Assembly: GCA_013205245.1 (NCBI GenBank)
Contig: JABMNH010000016.1
Span: forward strand, 19,430-83,429
Direction of reading: 5' to 3'
Source of the DNA: Flavobacteriales bacterium
GTDB lineage: Bacteria; Bacteroidota; Bacteroidia; Flavobacteriales; Flavobacteriaceae
DNA: 64,000 nt
In this document: piece by piece, positions 35,629 through 42,956 of the stretch
Numbering within the stretch: the stretch's first letter is position 1
Layout of the letters: each line of letters starts with the position of its first letter
The notes under the pieces: model-generated
Told to the model about the DNA's origin: nothing
Database searches by the model: none
The model's input: only the letters and a program-made list of their open reading frames with translations
Program-made: the position numbers and the translations under genes

Positions 35629-36693
35629 CTAAAGCCATTTTTTTCTTTTAAAATAGAGAAGCATTCCTATGGCAATAATAGCCATAAGGCCCAACATGAT
35701 AAAATAGCTATATTTATAATGTAACTCTGGTAAAACGTCAAAGTTAGTGCCATAAACACCTGCTATAAATGTAAGTGGAATAAAAATAACTGAGAATACT
35801 GTTAAAAACATCATCGTATCATTAAGTTTTGTACTCATTGAAGAATGATAGATGTTTAGCTGATCTGATAAAATTTCTCGGTAACTTTCAGAAGACTCTA
35901 ATACCTGTTTAAGGTTGTCTTGTAATTCTTTAAAAAAGATAGATGAACTGTCATTTATAAGCTCAGATTCTATTTTTGATAAGGCCAAGAGCATTTCTTT
36001 TGTAGGACCAATATTTTTTCGGATAAAGTTTAATTCACGTTTGTAAAAATTTATTTTCTCAACAACATTTTTACTTGGATTCATAATAAAGTTATCCTCA
36101 ATATCTTCTATCTTTTCTCCTAAAACACTCAGAATATGAATATAATTATCAATAACCACATCTAATAAAGCAAATGTTAAATAATCAATATTTGAGTTCC
36201 TAATTCTCTTTTTTGATGTTCTAATGCGTTCTCTTACGGGTTCAAAAACATCTCCTTTTTTTTCTTGAAATGTAATTAATGCAGATTTAGTTAATATAAG
36301 ACTCAAATTTTCAATAGAAATGATACCAGATTTTTCATTTAGTTGCAACATTTTAACTGAAATATAAATACAATTTTCATATTCTTGTATTTTTGGCCGC
36401 GTTTCGGTATTCATTACATCGGCAAGAATAAGGCTGTCTAAATTAAACACTTTTGCAAGCTCTTTTATAATATTTATGTTGTGTAAACCATCAATATTCA
36501 ACCAAGTTACAGTGTCTGAATTTTTAAATTTATTAATATCGCTAACATTTTTTATGATCTCTTCGTTTAAATTTAGAGAATCAAAATCAATAATTCTAAG
36601 CAATACATTTTCAATTTTTTTATCTCCTCTAAAAGTTAGATCATATGGTGATAACCCAATTTCATGTTTATGTTTTTTTATGAATCGTGCCAT
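35629..36693 (-). CDS. corA: Magnesium/cobalt transport protein CorA
   Basis: A 354-residue CorA family channel of the inner membrane, carrying Mg2+ and perhaps Co2+ or Ni2+. The long cytosolic domain is followed by two C-terminal membrane segments. The selectivity motif is GVYGTNFDVLPE, the GMN motif here reading GTN. Because position 2 is Thr in place of Met, transport selectivity may differ; this variant is known from the ZntB/CorA superfamily. I chose the ATG at 36693 over the TTG at 36753, because the -7 element at 36728-36735 lies between them and transcription should begin after it. Confidence 0.85.
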   Translation of the reverse strand: MARFIKKHKHEIGLSPYDLTFRGDKKIENVLLRIIDFDSLNLNEEIIKNVSDINKFKNSDTVTWLNIDGLHNINIIKELAKVFNLDSLILADVMNTETRPKIQEYENCIYISVKMLQLNEKSGIISIENLSLILTKSALITFQEKKGDVFEPVRERIRTSKKRIRNSNIDYLTFALLDVVIDNYIHILSVLGEKIEDIEDNFIMNPSKNVVEKINFYKRELNFIRKNIGPTKEMLLALSKIESELINDSSSIFFKELQDNLKQVLESSESYREILSDQLNIYHSSMSTKLNDTMMFLTVFSVIFIPLTFIAGVYGTNFDVLPELHYKYSYFIMLGLMAIIAIGMLLYFKRKKWL

Positions 36694-36727
36694 ATTTTTC
36701 CTTTTTAAACAATTCTTTTCATCCTCA

Positions 36728-36735
36728 CAAATATA
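36728..36735 (-). promoter_or_regulatory. -7 promoter element for corA
   Basis: Minus-strand TATATTTG fits TAnnTTTG and ends 34 bases before the ATG at 36693. Confidence 0.55.
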
Positions 36736-36740
36736 AGACT

Positions 36741-37131
36741 TTATATATGACAAGATTTTTTTATATTATCTAGGACGATATTTTTATCAAGCATATTTGC
36801 AATATGCCGGTAAGCACAGGCAAATTTTATTTTTTCACCTTTTACATACCATCCTTTTAAGGAAGGTAATCCATTAATATGATAATAAATAACGGTATCT
36901 GTTGTATAATTTAGATAACTATCTGTGTAGGTAGCTTTCATTTGAACACCCTCCTGTTACAGATGAGTCAACGGCCTTCCATTCTTCATTTAATTTGGTA
37001 ACCGACCTTTTATAAATAGCTTTTTGTTCTTTTACTTTATCGCCATAAGTATCGATAAAATATATTTTTGTTTTTTGAGAAAAAGAATGTTGGAATGATA
37101 TTAAAAATAGAATCAGAAATATGTTTTTCAT
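36741..37131 (-). pseudogene. Small secreted protein gene with a frameshift
   Basis: A signal peptide (MKNIFLILFLISFQHSFSQ) opens at ATG 37131 and the frame runs to 36919, where it reads SVTGGCSNES and then stops. The next frame holds KATYTDSYLNYTTDTVIYY and continues to 36741. Removing one G from the GGG run around 36950-36954 joins them into VTGGVQMKATYTDSYL without a stop, so a single-base insertion explains the break. The joined protein would have about 129 residues. The function is unknown; the text resembles the start of YwqK-like or TonB-related repeats in Bacteroidota, but that is weak. It lies between corA and the IS110 element. Sequencing error is possible. Confidence 0.65.
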
Positions 37132-37156
37132 TGTTGTTGGTTATATGAAGCTATAA

Positions 37157-37164
37157 CAAATATA
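37157..37164 (-). promoter_or_regulatory. -7 promoter element for the frameshifted gene
   Basis: Minus-strand TATATTTG fits TAnnTTTG and lies 25 bases before the ATG at 37131. Confidence 0.5.
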
Positions 37165-37245
37165 AACATTTGTAAATCACAATAAGCTAAAACATAAAGT
37201 ATTTACAATAAATATATTAGTTGTATCTAGTCTTTGCGAGCGTAG

Positions 37246-37312
37246 CGTGGCAATCTCTTTCAAAACAGTAAATAATTTCATGAGATAACCACGTCATCCC
37301 GATAGCTATCGG
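37246..37312. repeat. REP-like palindromic intergenic elements beside the IS110 element
   Basis: CGTGGCAATCTC (37246-37257) is an imperfect inverted copy of GAGATAACCACG (37282-37293), with two mismatches in twelve. Directly after it CCGATAGCTATCGG (37299-37312) is a perfect 14-base palindrome. This combination is typical of dispersed flavobacterial intergenic repeats. The rest of the 229-base gap 37132-37360 shows only a promoter for the neighbouring gene. Confidence 0.6.
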
Positions 37313-37360
37313 TACTCCTCGTATTCTATGATTAAAACAAATAAAAAATGTTAAATTTAA

Positions 37361-38356
37361 TTAAGCTGCATATTTCATAATATCCACGTATGGTGTCTGA
37401 CGATTTACAACAGCAAAGATTCTAGATAATAATTTATTCCTAAGAATGTTTATAGTATTCATTTTGTTTTTACCTTCAGATACTCTTTTATAATAATAGG
37501 TTCTCATTTCTGGGTTGTAATTAATAGATGCTTTAGCACATAGATCTAATAAACTTTTTATTTTTTTATTAGCTAGATGACTTACTTTTGTTTTACCTCT
37601 TATACTTGTTCCTGACGTATTAGGGAAGGGAGCTACGCTACAATAAGAAGCAAACTGTCGCCAACTTTTAAATTTAGTAAAGGCTTCGCTGTAGGCAATT
37701 ATAAATAAAGCCGTTTGTCTGCCAACGCATTTGACACTTGTTATCAGTCTGAAAATATCTTTTAAAGTATTCTCATTATTGATAATAGTATCTAAACCCT
37801 TGTCAACTATATCAATTTGCTTTGTTAAATATTTAATCATTTTTTCTTGCGTTGGTAATAAAATTTCATTGTCTTTCTTAAGCAACACACGAGAAAATTC
37901 TTTTAGAGAAGATTTGTACCCAGCTCTTTGTTTAACTAGTCTATCTCTTAAAGAAAGAAGCCTTTTTAAGTTAATTATTTCCTCACAAGGCATTTCATAT
38001 GGTTTAATCTCATCTCTTAATCGGTAACCATAAAGAGCTATTTTTGTAGCGTCTACCTTATCATCTTTACCTCTTGCAATCCCTAATGATCGTTTAATTT
38101 CAAGTCCAGAGACTAAAGCAAAAGGAAGGTTTTGTTCAGTTAAAAACACAGATAATAGATAAGAATAAATACCTGTGTGCTCAAAGATAAATAGTGTTTC
38201 TTCTTTTGAAAATGGATTATTACAATTAACCCATTTAATTAGTTTTTTAAATCCCTTGTTTGTGTTTTCAAAGACACTAAACATTTGATTGCTGTGAATC
38301 CGAACATCAAATTTTAATTTACTGATGTCAATGCCAATAGTTTGTTTAATTCTCAT
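37361..38356 (-). CDS. IS110 family transposase (DEDD recombinase)
   Basis: A 331-residue transposase with the RuvC-like DEDD domain and the C-terminal Tnp_IS116/IS110/IS902 domain. Likely catalytic residues are Asp10 (IGIDIS), Glu59 (FIFEHTG), Asp99 and Asp102 (GKDDKVDATKIA), and Ser248 or Ser251 in NTSGTSIRGK. A coiled-coil-like helical linker (about 115-200) separates the domains. Family knowledge: these enzymes use a bridge RNA from the element's non-coding end to choose target and donor DNA. The gene looks intact, so the element may be active. Confidence 0.93.
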   Translation of the reverse strand: MRIKQTIGIDISKLKFDVRIHSNQMFSVFENTNKGFKKLIKWVNCNNPFSKEETLFIFEHTGIYSYLLSVFLTEQNLPFALVSGLEIKRSLGIARGKDDKVDATKIALYGYRLRDEIKPYEMPCEEIINLKRLLSLRDRLVKQRAGYKSSLKEFSRVLLKKDNEILLPTQEKMIKYLTKQIDIVDKGLDTIINNENTLKDIFRLITSVKCVGRQTALFIIAYSEAFTKFKSWRQFASYCSVAPFPNTSGTSIRGKTKVSHLANKKIKSLLDLCAKASINYNPEMRTYYYKRVSEGKNKMNTINILRNKLLSRIFAVVNRQTPYVDIMKYAA

Positions 38357-38379
38357 AACTTTGTATTTAAGTTTATTAA

Positions 38380-38542
38380 AATGGTTACTTTGACTAAAAC
38401 CTTTATGAGGTATTCCGAGGGATATCGGAGCTGAAATTCTATTTGGTCCTTTGTAACCGGGTTATAAAAGAATGGGGACTAATACGAGCGATACTTCTAA
38501 AAAAACTACGTTAAGACCTAGTTCACCCCATTCTTTTTTCTT
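38380..38542 (-). ncRNA. Candidate IS110 bridge RNA
   Basis: Minus-strand transcript running towards the transposase ATG. Right after the predicted start, AAAAGAATGGGG pairs over 12 bases with CCCCATTCTTTT (plus coordinates 38526-38537 and 38466-38477). A second stem is GGTTAC with GTAACC (38453-38458 and 38383-38388), enclosing a small hairpin CCGA-TCGG (38415-38428). The arrangement (5' stem-loop, then a large internal loop region) and size of about 160 bases fit the known bridge RNAs of IS110 elements. Guides were not identified. Confidence 0.5.
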
Positions 38543-38546
38543 TTAA

Positions 38547-38554
38547 CAAATTTA
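38547..38554 (-). promoter_or_regulatory. -7 element for the candidate bridge RNA
   Basis: Minus-strand TAAATTTG fits TAnnTTTG and ends 9 bases before the first base of the 12-bp hairpin arm at 38537, putting the transcription start near 38542. Confidence 0.5.
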
Positions 38555-38620
38555 AATGTTTTTTATAGTTTGCTAATCTAAAGGTTAAGACGCATTTTTT
38601 TTGATTTCCCAAAAAAAACT

Positions 38621-38648
38621 CAAAACTCATAATTCAAAACTCATAATT
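38621..38648. repeat. Two tandem 14-base repeats
   Basis: CAAAACTCATAATT occurs at 38621-38634 and again at 38635-38648 without a gap, in the space between the IS element and the exonuclease gene. It is probably slippage in an AT-rich gap. Confidence 0.75.
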
Positions 38649-38661
38649 CTTCAAGACTTTG

Positions 38662-38669
38662 TATCTTTG
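38662..38669 (+). promoter_or_regulatory. -7 promoter element for the exonuclease gene
   Basis: TATCTTTG fits TAnnTTTG and ends 16 bases before the ATG at 38686. Confidence 0.55.
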
Positions 38670-38685
38670 AGTTTTTAAGAAAATT

Positions 38686-39459
38686 ATGGAATTAAACTTG
38701 ACAAAACCCATGGTGTTTTTCGATTTAGAAACCACTGGCGTAAATATATCTAAAGACCGCATTGTAGAAATTGCTATTTTAAAAGTTTTGCCAAACGGCA
38801 ATAAAGAAAGTAAAACGTGGTTGGTAAATCCAGAGATTGAAATCCCAAAAGAGGCTTCAGATATTCATGGCATTACCAACGAACAAGTGGTAACTGAACC
38901 CACTTTTGCGGCACTTGCCCCACAAATTAACGATATGATTAAAGGTTGCGATTTAGCCGGATTTAATTCCAACCGATTTGACATTCCGCTTTTAGCCGAA
39001 GAAATGTTACGCGTAGGTTTAGATTTCGATATGAAAAACAGACTGGCGGTAGATGTACAGGTTATTTTTCATAAAAAAGAACAACGCACTTTAAGTGCGG
39101 CCTACCAGTTTTACTGTGGCAAAGATTTAGAAAATGCACACTCTGCCATGGCAGATACCACGGCTACTTACGAAGTTCTAAAAGCACAATTAGACAAATA
39201 TCCCGATTTAGAAAATGATGCTAATTTTTTAGAAGCTTATAGCCACCATAAAAAGAATGCCGATTTTGCCAATATGATTGTTTTTGATGAAGATGACGAA
39301 GAAGCATTTAATTTTGGAAAACACAAAGGCAAAAAAGTAACCGATGTGTTCGAAAAAGAACCGGGGTATTACAATTGGATTCAGAATGCCGACTTTCCGT
39401 TATACACCAAGAAAGTTTTAACAGCTGTTAAATTACGCAGCTTAAACACTAAAATATAA
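38686..39459 (+). CDS. 3'-5' exonuclease, DnaQ-like, with C-terminal DUF3820-like domain
   Basis: A 257-residue protein. Residues 1-165 are the DEDDh exonuclease domain of the DNA polymerase III epsilon type: Asp13 and Glu15 in FFDLETTG, Asp105-region LAVDVQ and the final HSAMADTTATYEV (His and Asp). Residues of about 200-250 (FNFGKHKGKKVTDVFEKEPGYYNWI) match a small domain found in DUF3820/putative quorum-sensing-regulated virulence proteins, unusual as a fusion partner but common in Bacteroidota. Cytosolic; probably proofreading or DNA/RNA trimming. No polymerase is nearby. Confidence 0.88.
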   Translation: MELNLTKPMVFFDLETTGVNISKDRIVEIAILKVLPNGNKESKTWLVNPEIEIPKEASDIHGITNEQVVTEPTFAALAPQINDMIKGCDLAGFNSNRFDIPLLAEEMLRVGLDFDMKNRLAVDVQVIFHKKEQRTLSAAYQFYCGKDLENAHSAMADTTATYEVLKAQLDKYPDLENDANFLEAYSHHKKNADFANMIVFDEDDEEAFNFGKHKGKKVTDVFEKEPGYYNWIQNADFPLYTKKVLTAVKLRSLNTKI

Positions 39460-39472
39460 TAAACTTTAAATT

Positions 39473-39499
39473 GTCACCCTGAGCGCAGTCGAAGGGTCT
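39473..39499. repeat. Flavobacterial intergenic repeat
   Basis: GTCACCCTGAGCGCAGTCGA followed by AGGGTCT contains CCCT and AGGG arms that can fold. It belongs to the same loose family as 13087-13120. It lies between the exonuclease gene and the next CDS. Confidence 0.5.
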
Positions 39500-39518
39500 T
39501 AAATATAAAATACAGATT

Positions 39519-39995
39519 ATGCTTGTCCCATTTAATACCTTACCAAAAACATCTAAAGTTTGGATCTACCAATCTAACAATGCTTTTTCAGACAGTCAGT
39601 TACCAGTAATTAATGACTTGTTAATAAAATTTACAAATCAGTGGCAACGTCATGGCGCCGATTTAGAATCGTCTTATAAAATAGTTTATAATCAGTTTAT
39701 AGTTATAGGAGTAAACGATACTGTTTCGGGTTGTTCTATTGATGCTTCGGTACATGTCATCCAAGAAATTGAGCAACGTTTTAATGTAGATTTAACCAAT
39801 AAATTACAAACAGCTTTCAGAAATGGCGACAATATAAATACTGTTTCGTTAGCCGATTTTAAAAAATATGTGGCACTTGGTAAAATAAATGACCTAACAA
39901 TTGTGTTTAACAATATGGCAGATTCAATAGCTGCTTTTGAAACTGAATGGGAAGTGCCTACCAATAAAAGTTGGCATAAAAAATATTTTAATTAA
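39519..39995 (+). CDS. Conserved hypothetical protein (Flavobacteriaceae)
   Basis: A 158-residue soluble protein without signal peptide or membrane segment. Family members are often labelled ABC transporter ATPase, but no Walker A, Walker B or LSGGQ motif is present here, so that label is unsupported. Conserved-looking parts are VWIYQSNNAF, IVYNQFIVIGVND and ETEWEVPTNKSWHKKYF. The central CSIDASVHVI could hold a metal- or substrate-binding residue. Function unknown. It lies 9 bases before the large glycosidase fusion gene and is probably cotranscribed with it. Confidence 0.75.
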   Translation: MLVPFNTLPKTSKVWIYQSNNAFSDSQLPVINDLLIKFTNQWQRHGADLESSYKIVYNQFIVIGVNDTVSGCSIDASVHVIQEIEQRFNVDLTNKLQTAFRNGDNINTVSLADFKKYVALGKINDLTIVFNNMADSIAAFETEWEVPTNKSWHKKYFN

Positions 39996-40004
39996 AGCGT
40001 AGAT

Positions 40005-42956
40005 ATGCGGTTAAAACTGATAAGTATTGTTTTTGTTTTGCTTTACGCGGTGATATCACATGCGCAAACAAATCCTTTATCCGTAAAGGATTTTCAAAAA
40101 CAGCAACAATGGGTTGACAGTGTTTATAAAACGCTTAGTCTTGATGAAAAAATAGGGCAACTATTTATGGTGCCAGCCTATTCTAACTTGGATAAAAAGC
40201 ACGAAAAATCTGTTAAAAACCTTATTAAAAAGTACCATATAGGCAGTCTTATTTTTATGCAAGGCACACCTCAAAAACAGGCGAAACTTAACAATAATTA
40301 CCAAGCACTTTCTAAAGTACCTTTGCTTATTGGTTTTGATGGCGAATGGGGTTTAAATATGCGTTTAGAAAACACCTATCGTTTTCCGTGGAATATGACC
40401 CTTGGCGCGATTCAAGATAATGACCTAATCACACAATTTGGAAAACGTGTGGGCGAACAATGCAAACGTTTGGGGATTCATGTCAATTTTGCACCCGTGG
40501 TAGATGTGAATACAAATCCACTAAACCCCATTATTGGCAACCGTTCTTTTGGCCAAGACCCAAATAATGTGACAGAAAAATCTTTGGCCTTTATGCAAGG
40601 CATTCAAAGTGAAAATGTACTAACAACCGCCAAACATTTTCCCGGGCACGGCGATACAGCAACCGATTCTCATTTAGGTTTACCAACCGTTTTACATAGC
40701 AAAGCTTATATTGATAGTGTCGATTTAAAACCATACAAAATACTTATAAATAATGGTTTAACAGGCGTTATGGTAGCGCATTTAAACGTACCTAGTTTAG
40801 AGCCGACACCTAATTTACCAACCTCTTTGTCCTCGAATGTAATCAATGGATTGCTAAAAAAAGACTTGGGTTTTAAAGGGCTTGTTTTTACTGATGCTTT
40901 AAATATGAAAGGCGTTGCCAATTTTGGCAAAACCACAACAGTCGATTTTAAAGCTTTTCAGGCTGGCAATGATGTGATGATGTTTTCGGCAAACATTCCT
41001 AAAGCCATTAAAAAAATTAAGAAGGCCGTTTTAAATGGCGCTATTTCTAAATACCGATTAGATGCTTCTGTAAAAAAGATATTAATGGCTAAATATTGGG
41101 CTGGTTTAAACCATTATCAACCTGTAAAAACAAATAATCTTGAAACTGATTTGGTAACAATTGAAGATGCTATTTTACACCGAAAATTAGTTAATGCCTC
41201 TATTACTTTGGTTAAAAATGAATTTGATTTGGTGCCCATTGCAGATGTTGCTCAAAAAATAGCCTATGTGAAATTAGGCGATGCACCCAATGATGAATTT
41301 GTTAGCACTTTAAAAAAATACACCCGTGTTGATGTTGTTTCTGGGACAAGTATCGCACAATTAAATGCCAAACTCCAAGCCTACGATTTGGTTATTGTTG
41401 GTTTTCATAAAAGCAATGATAATCCATGGAAAAGCTATAAATTTTCAGATACTGACTTAGAAACCTTAAAAAGTATTGCTAGAAATAATGAAGTGATTTT
41501 AGATGTTTTTGCCAGTCCGTATGCACTGTTGCAAATAAAATCATTTACAGATATTGAAGCTGTTGTGGTATCATATCAAAACAGTAATATAGCGCAAAAT
41601 ATTTCGGGGCAAATACTTTTTGGGGCATTGCAAGCCAGTGGTAAATTACCTGTAAGTATTCACGATGATTTTGCTATGGGTCAAGGTATTTATACTAAAA
41701 ATCTGCAACGCTTATCTTATGGTTTGCCCGAAGAAGTGGGTATGAGCAGTCTAAAATTGGCACGATTAGATTCTATAGCCAACGCCGTTTTAGAAGAAAA
41801 AATGGCGCCGGGCATGCAACTGCTTGTGGCGCGACATGGGAAAGTAATTTTTCAAAAAAGTTACGGCTTTTATACAGATAAAAATACTGAAAAAGTGAAC
41901 AATAATAGTTTATATGATTTGGCATCACTCACAAAAATATTAGGTACTTTACCTTTAGTTATGAAAGCTTACGAAGAAGGTTCATTTAATTTGGAAACCC
42001 GTTTAGATTCACTTTTCCCTGTTTTAATTGGGAGCAATAAAGACACCGTTACAGTAAAAGAAGTCTTGTCGCATGTGGGTAGGTTGCAAACATGGATTCC
42101 GTATTATTTAAAAACGATAGATAGTGTCACTCATCAACCTTTATCGCAATATTATCACAGTACAAAATCAGATAAATTCAATATTCAGGTAGCTAAAGAC
42201 TTGTATTTACGAAGCGATTATGCCGATAGTATTTATCAGGCTATAGCCGATGAACCACAGCGCGAAGAGAAAGGCTATAAATACAGCGGTTTGGTGTTTT
42301 ATTTGTTTAAAAATTACTTCGAAAATCAGTACAAAAAACCAATGCAAGATTTAGATAATCAATATTTCTACAAACCATTAGGAGCGCAAAATCTAGGTTA
42401 TTTGCCTTTAAATAAATTTGATAAAACACGCATAGTACCAACTGAGAAGGACGCTTATTACAGACACCAATTATTGCGTGGTTATGTGCACGATATGGGC
42501 GCTGCTATGATGGGTGGTGTAAGTGGGAATGCGGGTTTATTCTCAAATGCCAATGATGTTGCTAAAATGATGCAAATGTATTTGCAAAAAGGGACCTATG
42601 GAGGTAAACGTTATTTTAAATCGAAAACTATTGACAGGTTTAACCAACGCTATTACGAAAAAGACAATGTAAGACGTGGTTTGGGTTTTGATAAACCACA
42701 ATTAGATCCAGAAGTAATAGCAACCTGTGGTTGTGTGTCTGATAAGAGTTTTGGACATAGTGGTTTTACAGGAAACTTTGCATGGGCAGATCCAGAAAGT
42801 GAGGTTGTGTACGTATTTTTATCGAATAGGGTTTATCCAACAATGGCAAACATCACTTTAGCCAAAAAGGATATTCGGACTAAAACACAACAGATAATTC
42901 AAGAAGCACTTATTGATTTTTATAAGGCACCCACTTTAGCAAAAAAGCCAAACTGA
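40005..42956 (+). CDS. GH3 (NagZ-type) beta-N-acetylhexosaminidase fused to a serine hydrolase
   Basis: A 983-residue exported protein (signal peptide MRLKLISIVFVLLYAVISHAQ). The N-terminal half (about 35-380) is a GH3 domain with the NagZ active-site loop KHFPGHGDTATDSH at 210-223, where His211/Asp221/His223 fall in the conserved KH(F/I)PGHGxxxxDxH pattern. Residues 380-590 form the second GH3-like domain. Residues of about 595-975 form a class C beta-lactamase/DD-peptidase-like domain with SLTK at 641-644 and a late HSGFTG. The fusion suggests cleavage of both sugar and peptide parts of peptidoglycan fragments, in the periplasm. It overlaps the convergent acyltransferase gene by 47 bases. 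Confidence 0.9.
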   Translation: MRLKLISIVFVLLYAVISHAQTNPLSVKDFQKQQQWVDSVYKTLSLDEKIGQLFMVPAYSNLDKKHEKSVKNLIKKYHIGSLIFMQGTPQKQAKLNNNYQALSKVPLLIGFDGEWGLNMRLENTYRFPWNMTLGAIQDNDLITQFGKRVGEQCKRLGIHVNFAPVVDVNTNPLNPIIGNRSFGQDPNNVTEKSLAFMQGIQSENVLTTAKHFPGHGDTATDSHLGLPTVLHSKAYIDSVDLKPYKILINNGLTGVMVAHLNVPSLEPTPNLPTSLSSNVINGLLKKDLGFKGLVFTDALNMKGVANFGKTTTVDFKAFQAGNDVMMFSANIPKAIKKIKKAVLNGAISKYRLDASVKKILMAKYWAGLNHYQPVKTNNLETDLVTIEDAILHRKLVNASITLVKNEFDLVPIADVAQKIAYVKLGDAPNDEFVSTLKKYTRVDVVSGTSIAQLNAKLQAYDLVIVGFHKSNDNPWKSYKFSDTDLETLKSIARNNEVILDVFASPYALLQIKSFTDIEAVVVSYQNSNIAQNISGQILFGALQASGKLPVSIHDDFAMGQGIYTKNLQRLSYGLPEEVGMSSLKLARLDSIANAVLEEKMAPGMQLLVARHGKVIFQKSYGFYTDKNTEKVNNNSLYDLASLTKILGTLPLVMKAYEEGSFNLETRLDSLFPVLIGSNKDTVTVKEVLSHVGRLQTWIPYYLKTIDSVTHQPLSQYYHSTKSDKFNIQVAKDLYLRSDYADSIYQAIADEPQREEKGYKYSGLVFYLFKNYFENQYKKPMQDLDNQYFYKPLGAQNLGYLPLNKFDKTRIVPTEKDAYYRHQLLRGYVHDMGAAMMGGVSGNAGLFSNANDVAKMMQMYLQKGTYGGKRYFKSKTIDRFNQRYYEKDNVRRGLGFDKPQLDPEVIATCGCVSDKSFGHSGFTGNFAWADPESEVVYVFLSNRVYPTMANITLAKKDIRTKTQQIIQEALIDFYKAPTLAKKPN

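Larger units (their letters stand above)
37330..38560 (-). mobile_element. IS110-family insertion element (approximate bounds)
   Basis: One transposase gene (37361-38356, minus) plus a 180-200 base non-coding 5' end at 38357-38560 and a very short 3' end. No terminal inverted repeats or target duplication are visible, as expected for the IS110 group. Bounds are estimates: the 3' end probably lies within 37322-37337 and the 5' end within 38555-38575. Similar sequences near both ends (AACATTT..ATTTGTT at minus 38561-38543 and 37350-37337) may be the junction parts. It is about 1.2 kb long. Confidence 0.7.

Noticed and set aside
36693..36753. Extended corA start at TTG 36753
   Set aside because: The -7 element at 36728-36735 lies downstream of that TTG, so it would not be in the transcript, and ATG 36693 gives a normal N-terminus.
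38621..38648. Short tandem repeats as a CRISPR array
   Set aside because: Only two 14-base units with no spacers and no cas genes; it is a simple tandem duplication.
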